Below the pieces are notes generated by a model. The model was not told the DNA's origin, made no database searches, and saw only the letters and a program-made list of their open reading frames with translations. 60,000 nucleotides of DNA from Cryptomeria japonica (lineage: Eukaryota > Streptophyta > Pinopsida > Cupressales > Cupressaceae): NCBI RefSeq assembly GCF_030272615.1, contig NC_081406.1:171007361-171067360 (forward strand), written 5' to 3'. The position numbers were made by a program, and so were the translations under genes. Within the stretch, counting starts at the first letter, position 1, and every line of letters begins with the position of its first letter. Shown in pieces: positions 13,302 through 24,234 of the stretch.

Positions 13302-16070
13302 ATGTCAGATTTTTATTTGCAAAATGTTCATGCTTTTGTTGATTATAATGAGTATAGCCAAGATGAATTAGATGAAGTTTTAGATGAGTTTTTGAACCCT
13401 AAAGATGCCAAACCTTCATTTTACCAAAAACTCATAAACCTTGTTACTATGCCATTTAGATGTGATGAGAAAGATAAGTCGAATGGTTCCTCTCAAGGGT
13501 ACATTCCTATCAACTCTTCCACTGAATCTAGTAACATGGTTGTGTTCAATAATCCCCTCTATGAGGAGATGTCTCCTTTTGAATCAAAAGATAGACCTTT
13601 TAATCGATATGATCATGCTTTGTTGGATGATGCTCTTGATGACTTTGTGGCTTTATCGAAATCTTTAAATAAGAACAAGACTTCTAAATTGGTTAACATG
13701 ATAAACCTGAATGAGCATAACAAGCCTCTCTTTGAAGTCCAAGGTGCTTATCCTTCTCCCACCTTTCAAGTTCCTAAATCACCTCTCCTTACTGTCCAAG
13801 GAGGGTATGATCATGATTCCTTTCATACTCCGAATAAACCAATTATCACAATGCAAGGAAGAAAACCTATAAGTCCTTATAGTTATGCCAAGCAATTAAC
13901 TAGAGAGAGTTATCATGCGGTTGCCCATACTTATCACACCAGAAATAATAGGCAGCCTAATCCTCCTCCCGTTATTCCAGTTTCTCTTCCTAATCCTCAA
14001 CCAATTCTTCCACAAGCTCCCCGTATTTCACAAGTTATGGGTAAGGAATATGATCTCATAGAACAACTTAAAGCTACCCCTACTAAGATATCCCTTTGGG
14101 ATTTGATTCAAACTTCTTCCACTCATCATGGAATGTTACAAGATGACTTGAAAGATTTGAATGTTCCTCCACCGAATACATCTAGTAATATAGCATCTTT
14201 AGTTAACTCTGTGATGAATCCTAAGGCTCAAATTGTGTTTACCCAAGATGAGTTTCCTACTAGTGAAATTCAACAACAATATGATCCCTTGATGATTGTG
14301 GTTATCATGAAAGACACTGCTATAAGACAAACACTAGTAGATAATGGCTCTGGCCTTAATGTGTGTAGCATTAATCTATTGCATAAAATGAATGTGGATA
14401 CATCTCTCATTGAGCCTGACTCTCGTCCCATTCGAGGCTTTGACAATGTGGCTAAGACTTCATTAGGTATTATCACCTTACCTCTCACAGTAGGACCTGT
14501 TACTTTGCCTACTCCTATCCATGTTATGTCGGGAAATTTAACATACAACTTGTTATTAGGGAGGCCTTGGATTCACAGTATGCAAGCTGTCCCCTCTACA
14601 TTGCATAGACAAGTTAAATTTATCTATAACAATAAGACATATACCTTGATAGGTGATACTAATTTCCAAGCTTGTCTACAAACATCTACTTCCAAAGGGG
14701 GTTCTTCTAAGCCATCCTCTTTTAGTGATGACTCTTTAAACAAGATACCTATCGATGAATCTTCGCTCTCTGATGATCAAAATTCTATGGATGAGTCTGG
14801 AGCTCCTGAAGAAGATTCTTCTCGACTTGAATCTACACATAAGAAGGATTTTCATCCTAAGAAGGTTCTCATAGAAGACGATTGGGGATCTCTTGATTTC
14901 AATCCCACCTTTGTAGGTGAATATAAGGTTCCTTCTAGAGAGCTTAAGGTTGAAAAGAAGGAAGAAGCTAAAAATCAGTCAATCTTACCTGAACCTATGA
15001 GTAATAATTTTGTGGCCGCTTCTCAAACTTCTTCTCCTCACACCTCTAATTCTGAAGAGTTTGATTCTTTGTCTTATGAAAAACCACCTTCTCTTTCTGA
15101 AATGGCTGATCGTTATGGTCGTGGTTTTCACATTTTTGCTAAGCATGGGTATCATGGAAATGGTTGTGGCGCTCATGAACAAGGGATAAAAGTTCCTCTA
15201 GAGACTAATTTTCACAATTATGCCTTTGGACTTGGCTATAATCCCTGCAAACGCACTAAAGCTTCTAAAAGACCATGCATTAGTGTTAATGTTATCTCTA
15301 CATCTCTATCAATGCAACACCCTGAGTATATTGATGGGGATCCTTCATGTGCCTATGCTTTGGATGTCTTCCCTACCAACGATGCTTTAGCTGAATTCTT
15401 GGGAGCCTATGACACTCTTCCTCGTTATCATCACAATAGGGGACTCCCTTATTGTTTGAACACTGAAGCCTATTTTGGAAAAGAGATCGATAATGATGAG
15501 ATTGTGAAAGAATTCCCTCAGTTAAAGGATACTCCTCAACAAAGTAATCTTCTCATAAGTGACACCACTGATGTTAAGATGGATCCTTGCAATAAAGAGA
15601 AAGTTATTAAAATTGGAAAATGTTTGGATGAAGAGGAACAAAAACAATATGAAGATTTATTGCATGAATTCCCCGAGATCTTTGCTTGGACATACTCTGA
15701 CATGCCTGGTATAGATCCTAAGATTGTTACTCATAACATTGTCTTAGTTCCTGATGCTAAGCCCGTGAAACAAAAGATTCAAAAAATGAATCCTAAGGTG
15801 GCTCTGCTTGTTAAGGCTGAGATTGAAAAATTATTGGGGGCTAGATTTATTTGCCCTATTGATTATTCCCCGTGGATTTCAAATATTGTCACTGTGGCTA
15901 AACCAGATAATAAAATAAGAATGTGTACCGATTTTCGAGATTTAAATAGGGCTTCTTTAAAAGATGATTTCCCTCTTCCAAACATTGACATGATAGTTGA
16001 TTCTACGGCAGGACATGCCTTGTTATCCTTCATGGATGGTTTTTTCAGGATACAATCAAATTTTCATTAA
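13302..16070 (+). CDS. pol: Gypsy polyprotein, first part: unknown N-terminus, protease, start of RT
   Basis: Open for 922 codons from a Met about 160 bases after the primer site. Residues 1-290 match no domain I know and contain no CCHC knuckle or recognisable gag. Residues about 245-290 (KEYDLIEQLKATPTKISLWDL) resemble the pre-protease segment of Tat/Athila elements. Protease: LVDNGSGLNVCS, with the catalytic Asp near residue 347. A Ser/acidic linker follows (about 450-570). RT begins near residue 845 and includes TDFRDLNRASLKDDFPLPNID. A one-base length change in the T-run at 16039-16044 throws the frame out at FMDGFF; the RT continues in the next frame. It is therefore a disabled gene, although only lightly damaged. 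Confidence 0.9.
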   Translation: MSDFYLQNVHAFVDYNEYSQDELDEVLDEFLNPKDAKPSFYQKLINLVTMPFRCDEKDKSNGSSQGYIPINSSTESSNMVVFNNPLYEEMSPFESKDRPFNRYDHALLDDALDDFVALSKSLNKNKTSKLVNMINLNEHNKPLFEVQGAYPSPTFQVPKSPLLTVQGGYDHDSFHTPNKPIITMQGRKPISPYSYAKQLTRESYHAVAHTYHTRNNRQPNPPPVIPVSLPNPQPILPQAPRISQVMGKEYDLIEQLKATPTKISLWDLIQTSSTHHGMLQDDLKDLNVPPPNTSSNIASLVNSVMNPKAQIVFTQDEFPTSEIQQQYDPLMIVVIMKDTAIRQTLVDNGSGLNVCSINLLHKMNVDTSLIEPDSRPIRGFDNVAKTSLGIITLPLTVGPVTLPTPIHVMSGNLTYNLLLGRPWIHSMQAVPSTLHRQVKFIYNNKTYTLIGDTNFQACLQTSTSKGGSSKPSSFSDDSLNKIPIDESSLSDDQNSMDESGAPEEDSSRLESTHKKDFHPKKVLIEDDWGSLDFNPTFVGEYKVPSRELKVEKKEEAKNQSILPEPMSNNFVAASQTSSPHTSNSEEFDSLSYEKPPSLSEMADRYGRGFHIFAKHGYHGNGCGAHEQGIKVPLETNFHNYAFGLGYNPCKRTKASKRPCISVNVISTSLSMQHPEYIDGDPSCAYALDVFPTNDALAEFLGAYDTLPRYHHNRGLPYCLNTEAYFGKEIDNDEIVKEFPQLKDTPQQSNLLISDTTDVKMDPCNKEKVIKIGKCLDEEEQKQYEDLLHEFPEIFAWTYSDMPGIDPKIVTHNIVLVPDAKPVKQKIQKMNPKVALLVKAEIEKLLGARFICPIDYSPWISNIVTVAKPDNKIRMCTDFRDLNRASLKDDFPLPNIDMIVDSTAGHALLSFMDGFFRIQSNFH

Positions 16071-18849
16071 CCCTCAAGATCAATTCAAAACCGCTTTCAC
16101 CACTCCTTGGGGTACGTTTTGTTGGATAATGATGCCTTTTGGACTTAAAAATGCCGGTGCAACTTATCAACGAGCGATGACCCTTATCTTCCATGATTAT
16201 ATGCATAAGATTTTAGAGGATTATGTTGATGATATTTTAGCCAAATCCATTCTTCGCATAGATCACATTAAAATCCTTCATCAAATCTTTGAAAGAGTTC
16301 GTAAATATCACATGCGCTTGAATCCTCGAAAATGTGTTTTCGGTGTGGATAGTGGAAAACTATTAGGATTCATAGTTTCGCATCGTGGGATCGAGGTGGA
16401 CACTAAGAAAATAGATGCTATTGTCAACATGCCACCTCCTAGAAATGTGTCTCAACTTAAAAGCTTACAAGGAAAGATTCAAGCTATTCGTAGGTTCGTA
16501 TCTCAACTTGCGGATCGTACCTTTCCTTTTACTCAACTTCTTAAAAAGGATATCACTTTTCAATGGAACGAAGATTGTCAGCAAGCATTTGAAGATTTAA
16601 AAGTGTATTTGGCTAGTCCTCCTATTCTTCAACCTGCCGAATCTTCTAAACCCTTCCTTCTGTATACAGCTACTTCCTCTCATGCTCTCGCAGCATTGTT
16701 GGCACAACATGATAAAGATGGTAAGGAATGTCCGGTTTATTACATAAGTCGTATCTTACTCAATTATGAGACCCAATATTCTGCGATAGAAAGACAATGC
16801 TTGGCCTTGGTGTTTGCGACTCAGAAATTGAGACATTATCTTTTAAATTTAGAAGTCCACGTCATGATAAAGTTTGATCCTTTGAAGCATCTTTTCTCTA
16901 AAACTGATTTATCAGGACGCCTAGCTAAGTGGGTTATGATATTAACTGAATTTGACCTTAAATTTGTTTCACAAAGAGCAATTAAAGGGCAAGCATTGAC
17001 CGATCACTTAGTTGAGGCCCCTTCACCTTTCTCCTTCCCTAATTTTGAGTCTTTCCCCGATGACTTCATTTTTTCTATAGAGAAAGATGAAACTTGGGAG
17101 TTATACTTTGATGGTTCTAAGTGTCGTATGGGATCGGGGGCAGGTGTTGTTCTGATTTCTCCTACAAGGAAATCTATTTCCTTATCCTATCGTCTAAATT
17201 TCCTGTGTACCAATAACATTGCTGAGTATGAGGCTCTTATAGCGGGAATAAAAGCAGCCTTAGCTCTGAACATAAAACACATACATATTTATGGAGATTC
17301 GCAATTGATTATAAGACAAGTAACAGGACTGTATCAAGCAAAACAAGACAAATTGTCACAATATAAAGATCTTGCTATCTCTTTATTACAAAAATTCGAT
17401 TCTTATACCATGGAACCTGTTCCTCGAAAAGATAATCGACATGCGGACGCAATGGCATGTGTGGCTTCTCTTGTATCTTTAGAGGACCCTGTGGTTGATC
17501 TTAAATTTGTTATTCACAACCTTATTTCTCCAGCTATTGTAGACAATTCTAGCTTGGTAACATGTTGTGACTTTATAGATTCAGATGAATGGTATTCGCA
17601 TATCGTAAGATATTTGACTGATGGTACCTTTCCTGATTCCACCAATAGGAACACTAGGGCTAGAATCCGCAAGCTGTCTGCTAGATATATCATTCTTTCT
17701 AATGTCCTTTACCGAAGGGGTTATGACGGTCTTCTCCTTCACTGTCTTAACAAATTGGAAATCCCCGTTGCTCTTGAAGAGGCACATTTAGGTGCCTGTG
17801 GGGGGCATTTCAGAGGAAAATCCTTGGTTCAAAGATTGCTTCGTATGGGATACTATTGGCAAACTATGCAGAAGGATTCTTTTTCATTTGTTAAGAAATG
17901 TCATCAATGTCAACAACACAATAATCTGATTCATGCTCCTGCCCAAGAACTTCGTTCTCAAGTAGCTTCTTGGCCTTTCTCTATATGGGGTTTGGATCTC
18001 ATTGGTAAAATCTCTCCTCCTTCATCTCAAGGACACACCTTCATTATAACTACAACAGATTACTTTACGAAGTGGGTAGAAGCTATTCCCCTTCGCTCTA
18101 CTACTGCTGAAGTGATTTGTCAATTTCTTTTAGAAAACATCATTTCTCGATTCGGGATACCTTCCACTATAATCTCAGATAATGGGACATCATTTAAGAA
18201 CAAGGATGTGAAGAAATTCCTTGAGAAGTATCATATCAAACATCGATTTTCTACACCATACTATCCTCAGTCAAATGGTCAAGCTGAATCATCCAATAAG
18301 ATAATTGAACAAATTCTTCGCAAAACCGTGAATAAGCATGGTAAGGATTGGAGTAATCAACTAATCTATGCTCTTTGGGCCTACCGAACGAGTGTACGAA
18401 TTGCTATAGGAACTACTCCTTATAATCTTGTTTATGGTGCTGACGCTATTATGCCTTTAGAGTTAGAGATTCCATCACTTAGGGTTTCTCTCAAAGGTAT
18501 AGTAGATGATGACTCTTATAGAGAACAATGACTTCAACAGCTTGAGATGCTTGATGAACAGCGTATAAACGCTCTTGAGCATATTCAAGCGTATCACAAA
18601 ACTCTACAACGAAGCTATAATGATAAGGTTATTCGACGTTCCTTCTCAGTAGGTGACTTAGTCCTCTATGAGAATCAACGCAATGTGAATGCCTTACCTG
18701 CAGAAAAGGGAAAATTTAGTCCTAATTGGCTTGGACCATACATCATTATTGAAGATTATGGATCAGGTGCTTACAAAATAGCGGATGTAGACGGTACGCC
18801 TCTTAAAGAACCTATCAATGCTATGCACTTGCGTAGATATTATGCTTAA
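16046..18849 (+). CDS. pol: Gypsy polyprotein, second part: RT, two RNase H domains, integrase
   Basis: Continues the RT in the +1 frame relative to 13302. RT catalytic motif YVDDI at 16222-16236; PFGLKNAGATYQRAM precedes it. RNase H 1: LLYTATSSHALAALLAQ near 16660. Archaeal-type RNase H 2: ELYFDGSKCRMGSGAGVV near 17097 with NNIAEYEALIAG. Integrase zinc finger near 17780-17920 (GGHFRGK, CHQCQQH). Catalytic triad: Asp in GLDLIG near 17995, Asp in SDNGTSF near 18180, Glu in GQAESSN near 18285. A TGA at 18529-18531 sits in frame; reading then continues to the natural end at 18849 (LRRYYA). TGA from CGA by one C-to-T change is the simplest reading. Confidence 0.9.
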
Positions 18850-19442
18850 TTCTTCATTCCTTATTTATTTTCTTTTCAGTTTTTCAACATTGGGTAATAT
18901 GTTAGTATCTCCTAATTAGAGCAAAATAGAATCAAATGTTATGGTGTTTAATCTATATTGCTTCGTTCTTGACAAACGTGTTTCTTTACTTTATAGTTTG
19001 TCTTGAATTCATTTATGTAAATTGTAAAAGATTTACATTTCCATTATGCTAGCATATTCCGCAATGTCTCATGCGTTAAGTAGAATCATATCATGTTGTA
19101 TTTAAGTTCAAAATTAAATCACACTAGTTATATGATTCTTAGACTTAATGCATATTTCTTCCCTATCATCAATGTAGTACTTGATTAAATATTTTAATTA
19201 AGTCACACATGTATCAATTTAATCATGGAGCATTGAGAAATCAATCACATGGAAATTAAATCCTGAACATACATGTACATCTACCAAATGCATTAGATTT
19301 AATCAAAACAAAATATACAATATTTTAAGCATTAAAGATAACACATTTGAGACAATGAGAAACATGTATATATATATATGTGGATCATATACAAATATAG
19401 GTCACTGTACATTCAAAATGTGACCTATCCTACATCATAAAA
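18850..19442. other. Gypsy AT-rich spacer between pol and the antisense gene
   Basis: No open frame and no recognisable motif. It separates two convergent genes (pol on plus, plant-mobile-domain gene on minus), so it should contain both polyadenylation regions. I could not mark them with confidence. Confidence 0.6.
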
Positions 19443-22002
19443 TCATCTCCTATCCCTAGGGCTGGTGGTTGGAGAGTGTCGACTAGATGCTCCCTCTTGA
19501 TCCGGCCGTGCAGGTGGACCCATAGGTGTGTAGTGCGATATAGACCGCGAGTGACTCCGAGAGGAACTCCTACGATCCCTATCCATAAGGATCGCGCGAT
19601 AGGAGGTAGCCTCGGCCTGAGCAGCTGCTAGATCTCGTCGTGCTCGCTGAAGGTCCTCTGATAGGACTCTCTCTCTCTCTCCCTCCATATGTCTACCTGT
19701 ACTCAGAATGGGGAAAACAAGTCACATGCCAACCCGCGTTCCCCTGAGGCCTATAAGCAATCTGTGAGGAACTAGGGATCTGTGCCATCGTGGAAATGTC
19801 TGTCACTGCTTGCTGAATCAGGGAACGCCATTCCTACACATTAGCTGTAGCAGTAGAACAGATTTTTGTATTAGTACCATTCTATATCATCAAAACATTA
19901 ATCAATCAATATAAACCTACTATACCTGGATCTCCCTCACGCCAGTAGGGATCATGATATGGTAGCATTTGTGACTGGGAACTACTAGGCTCCCCTCGCT
20001 CGAATAATCTGTGCACGATGGGTGTAGGCTGGACGGTACTAGAAACAGGTCTCCGTATCACCTCATGTTCCCCCTTTTGGGGAATAAGAGGAGGATCCAG
20101 AGCTATGGTATCATCTCCTGAATGGTGGGGAGCTGCATCTGACCCCTCCTCATCATCTCTATCCTCCTCCTCCTCGTCATCCTCATCCTCATCCTCATCC
20201 GCATCTTCACCTGCATCCTCCTCATCCTCATCTCTATCCGTGTCCTCCTCCTCCTCCTCCTCGGCACTAGGCTGATCTCCTGTGGGTGGATCAGGATCTC
20301 CTACCTCCTCATGACCCTCTCCCTCCTCTGGCTCCTCTGACCTGGATCCCTGGTCCTCATCTCGGTCTCCATGTCTCCATGGGCTTGGATGGCCTGTTGG
20401 GTGATCTGGTGGAAAGATAGGCCCTGGGTATGATCTCATAAACCATGAGACATACCTGCGCTGTGCTCCAGGCTCTGCAGAGTAATCAGTGACTACATCC
20501 TGATCAGATCCCTCTATATCTGTAGTCTCGATGTCATCTATCGTCGGTCTCGCTACTGCTCTAGGTCTGGGAAGGACTCGTGAGTGTCGAGTATAGATGG
20601 GCACATCGGCTGGAACACACTGCTCTAGCCCAAACTGCCTCCATACTCAGTCGAAGTAGAATGGGACTATGATATCTGAATATCATCCCCGTAGTAGGCA
20701 GTTCCTCTGTAAGCATGCTAACTGTCTCTCCATCCCATCCCATCTGTGCATCCGCAGATAGGGTCTCCATACTGTCACCTCGGCTGTCAATCTATCAAAT
20801 ATCACTCTCCAATATAACAGATCTCCAAATCTCCACTCACTGGTAAGTGGATAAGCAAACACCCTAGGTCGCTCGCTAGCCATACTCATCGGAAAGCCGA
20901 CAGGCCTGGTGCATGTGAAGTGCTCAAATATCCACACCTGCAAAAGTGTGCATGTCATCAAGCTGCAACCCTGTCCAAACACATACTCCTCAAGGTCGTG
21001 ATAGAGATGTGCAAGCATACTTCGACCCCAAACATATACTCTCCTGTGTCTCTCCATAGCTCTGATGCACCATGTGAGACCCCCATGCATATGCATACCT
21101 CACCCATTAGGGCAGATGGCTAGTGCTATGATGGCGATCATAAGGCATCTCACAAGGGGCACCTCTCCTGTAGGATGTAAGAGCCAGCTGACCATGATGC
21201 GACCTCTCGTCTCACTCGGCATGACTCTCCCTATGCAATATACCTGCTCTCTCTGATGGTCCTCCACTGACCGATTGGTCGTGTATGTAACAGTAGCTCC
21301 TCTGATAGGAAGATGAAGTATGCAGTACACATCCTCAAGTGTAACCGTCAGCTCCCCTACTGGAAGATGAAATGTGCATGTGTCAGGATCCCATCCCTCC
21401 ATCAATGCCATCAGCATCGCAGGATGGAATCGAATGGCTGGCATGAGGATCGCATACCATAATCCCATGATCAACAATGTGTCTCTCTCTGCCTAAGTCA
21501 GCCGCGGAATCTGATCTCGCAAACTGCGAAGAATCTATCTCGCCGTATGCTCTCTCATGTATGGGAGACCCTGCAACACAAAAACATAACTATAATCAGT
21601 ACTCAATCATCAAAATCACTCATGCAAACTGTCGAACATCGTATGCTAACCCTGAAATCCCTCGCCAAGTCCTGATTGGGACCATGGTGCCCTGATTGGG
21701 ACCATGGCACCCTGTCAGGGACCATGGCGCCCTGATCGGGACCATGGTGCCCTGTCAGGGACCATGGCGCCCTGTCAGGGACCATGGCGCCCTGAAGGGA
21801 CCATGGTGCCCTGTCAGGGACCATGGCGCCCTGGGTGGGGCCCGGGTCAGACTTTAGGGCCTGCAAACGATCACAGAAAGTCAAAATGCGAAAAATCAAA
21901 GTCAACGTTCAGTCAACTCACCTCGTCCAGTGGCTCGTCGTCGATCACGGCCTTGCGCAGGATCTCAATCCTCCTGGGATGCTCTGGTCGTCATGAAGGC
22001 AT
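19443..22002 (-). pseudogene. Antisense plant-mobile-domain (MAIN/MAIL-like) gene captured by the gypsy element
   Basis: Exon 1 is 22002-21922: a Met start, an in-frame TGA at codon 4, REHPRRIEI-like basic sequence, then DDEPLDE and a strong GAG|GTGAGT donor. Intron 1 is 21921-21571, ending TTGTGTTGCAG. Exon 2 runs from 21570 to about 19920 in one frame with several single stops. It holds the plant mobile domain: LIMGLWYAILMPAIRFHPAM, then MEGWDPDTCTFHLPVGELTV and LEDVYCILHLPI. It then has an acidic stretch (20260-20140, nearly all Asp/Glu). A third exon (about 19830-19690, EWRSLIQQAVTDIS) follows another GT/AG intron, then a coiled-coil end, MEGERERVLSEDLQRARRDL, and an Arg/Ser tail stopping at 19443. 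The family includes nuclear MAIN/MAIL proteins and TE-borne homologues. The stops make this copy non-functional. Confidence 0.8.
21671..21832. repeat. 20-bp minisatellite in intron 1 of the antisense gene
   Basis: Eight units of about 20 bp built on GGGACCATGGCGCCCTG, with small variants (ATGGTGCC, ATGGCACC) and one 19-bp unit. It is a repeat, not a coding exon; the open frames through it are shadows. Confidence 0.95.
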
Positions 22003-22568
22003 GATGATGGCTATGTGGGCTTCGCTGCAATGAACAGTATTCTGAAATCAACAAAGTGACAAATGCAAATGTCACTTTCAAAGTATATACTTTCATTCCT
22101 TTACCTTTACTTTCGAAACCCTAATTTTCCTCTATCACTCATTTCATCATAACTTGAGTTTGGGAGATGCGATTTTCGAGCCGTTTGTTGCATGGGAATC
22201 GTATTTTCATTCCCCTACTCTCGGGATGTTCCAAAAAGTGCTCTGATGAAGCCTATTCAGTGAACATCCCTCATCAATACTCTCTTACACAATTTGTCGT
22301 AAGTAAACATGCTACCCTATTTCACCTCCCTAATAAGCAAGTCGAAATAGGGGGGGCATATAGCTACTCACAAATTTCATCACTTTCCTTAGTAAGAATT
22401 AGGTGATTTTGTGATCTAACGTGTGTTTTGTAGGGTGCGGTTCCTAACTGTGTACTGCAGATACTGCTGGGGGCTTTGTCCGACAACTTATGGATATATC
22501 CTTTTTCAAATGATGTTTACTTTTCTGTACTTTAGCTTGCATATGCACGTAGTACTCATATGACCGCT
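22003..22568. other. Gypsy region between the antisense gene and the 3' LTR
   Basis: No open frame of note. It should contain the promoter of the antisense gene: the minus strand has a TATA-like GTATATACTTT near 22079-22089, about 80 bases upstream of the Met at 22002. That is position-based inference. Confidence 0.4.
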
Positions 22569-22583
22569 AAAGTGGGAGCTAAA
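22569..22583 (+). promoter_or_regulatory. Gypsy polypurine tract
   Basis: AAAGTGGGAGCTAAA directly precedes the 3' LTR start (TGTAGCATCG). It is the purine-rich primer site for second-strand synthesis, with two pyrimidine interruptions. Confidence 0.65.
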
Positions 22584-24234
22584 TGTAGCATCGTAAATTG
22601 TACGCACTTGCTAGGGTGGTACAATTTCACACCTAGTTTAGCACCCGCCTTGGTGCATTTTGCATTGCATTTCTCCTTTCGCACTTAATTAATCAAATTA
22701 ATTAGGTCTAAGGTCCTATTTCATCATCCTCTGCATCATAAAGTTGGGCCCTTTCGTTAAAGCGTGCCCTTTTCATTTTATTCCTCCAATACATCACTCA
22801 ATCAAAAACCCTAATTAAGTCCTATTTTGAACTTGGGGGCTTGGTTTCAGGGGTCAAAACATCTCGAAATCACCTGTAACTTTGAGATTCTCTCTAAAAT
22901 CATCATATCCGACGGCCCTGAAAATTTGGTGAAAAGTTGTCGGGACCGTGGCGCCTGGAGTGCACATGGTCCCGGACATTTTTCTCAAAATTTTAGGAGC
23001 ACAATCCAATCATAAAATAAAGCTTAACCCCAAGAAATAGGCGGGAAATTCAATCTCTAGGTCGGCCAAAAGATGAAATTACGATCTAGGGTTTCATACA
23101 TAAGAGCTCTCTTTCTTCATTTGAAAGGATCCGATTTTTGTTTTCAGGAACCTCATATGCAGCGAAAGAGCAGATCTTTGAAGACTTCAACAACATTCAA
23201 CATCCCTCTATCAAGCATTTATCAATTTCATTCATCCATTTAGGGCTTGGAAGACATTGAAGAACAATAGGAGATTACCGATTGAAGATTGGCTTGTACT
23301 CCTCCCTTGGGGGTTGGGTATGATTTCATGTTGTTTTCATGTCTTTGCATAAGCTTCAATATATCCTTTATTCATGCTTTAGATCGCTTTGCATCTTGAT
23401 TTAGAGCATTTACATCATCATTTACAAGCAATTAGGGTTTACTTTCTAGGTTGCTCTAGTTTGCTTGCTTGCATTTTAGGACCTTGCACACACACTAGGT
23501 CTGCACACACAATACATTTTACAATACAACTTGGCTATTTGTGGAGGTGGAAATCACTGAAGCGGGGGTTTGACTAAGGCAAAACCCTATATAGCCACCC
23601 ATACCCTTTTCAGATATAAGTGCAGGTTTCGGGACTCGGACGATGCTGCAGGTGACAGATCCGGGAAAAGCAGGTCGAGACAGCACTCCACACCAAATTG
23701 CAGAGTAAAAGACCTGGACAGGGGCGTGGGGCACCCTGGTCCTACCAAGACAGGGGCGCTGGGCACCCTGGTCCCTGGGACAGAGGCGCTGGGTCCCCTG
23801 GTCCTCCTGACAGATAGCATTTCCTACAGTTTCCAGAGTGTAAGACAGTAGTTTCAGGAGCAGTTTCAGGCACTGTATCAGGACAGTGGCACCCGCGCCC
23901 CCGTCCCGAACATTTTCAATCAGATTTTGACTTCGGGTACGCATCTGTATTCTTATTTCATCCTTGTATTTACAGCTGTTCATTGTTTAATCTCAATTCT
24001 GCAATCTTGTTATTCGTTTATACATGCATTTTGGGATTAGGACTTGAACGTGCATCATTTTATCTTTCAATTTCAACAAAGGAATAGAAATCCTAATAGG
24101 TAGCCCATGGCTCTCTCTTTCACAAAAAGAAGTAGCCAATTGTGTGATACCTCTAGGCTCTTTCGTATTCCGTAATGTGTGTCAAAAGGTAGGATTAGGG
24201 CATGTTAACCTAGTCTCGCTTTTTCCCCCACACA
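22584..24234 (+). repeat. Gypsy 3' LTR (1651 bp)
   Basis: Near-identical to 11480-13137, ending CCCCCACACA, and followed at 24235 by the second CAATC. Most differences from the 5' LTR are single substitutions such as G/A and C/T. Confidence 0.95.

Larger units (their letters stand above)
11480..24234 (+). mobile_element. Tat-type Ty3/gypsy LTR retrotransposon with an antisense captured gene
   Basis: A 12.75-kb element with LTRs at 11480-13137 and 22584-24234 and a perfect 5-bp target duplication. Sense strand: an N-terminal region of unknown type, protease, RT, RNase H, a second (archaeal-type) RNase H, and integrase, to 18849. Antisense strand, 22002-19443: a plant-mobile-domain gene. Two RNase H domains and an antisense gene between pol and the 3' LTR are known features of the Tat lineage. 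One frameshift and one stop disrupt pol. Confidence 0.93.

Noticed and set aside
14270-15182. Minus-strand frames opposite the gypsy polyprotein
   Set aside because: They are antisense shadows of a strongly supported sense coding region, with no domain of their own.
13302-18849. Possible endogenous pararetrovirus (caulimovirid) instead of a gypsy element
   Set aside because: Flanking LTRs, a 5-bp target duplication, a full integrase and dual RNase H identify a Tat-type retrotransposon; no movement-protein motif was seen.
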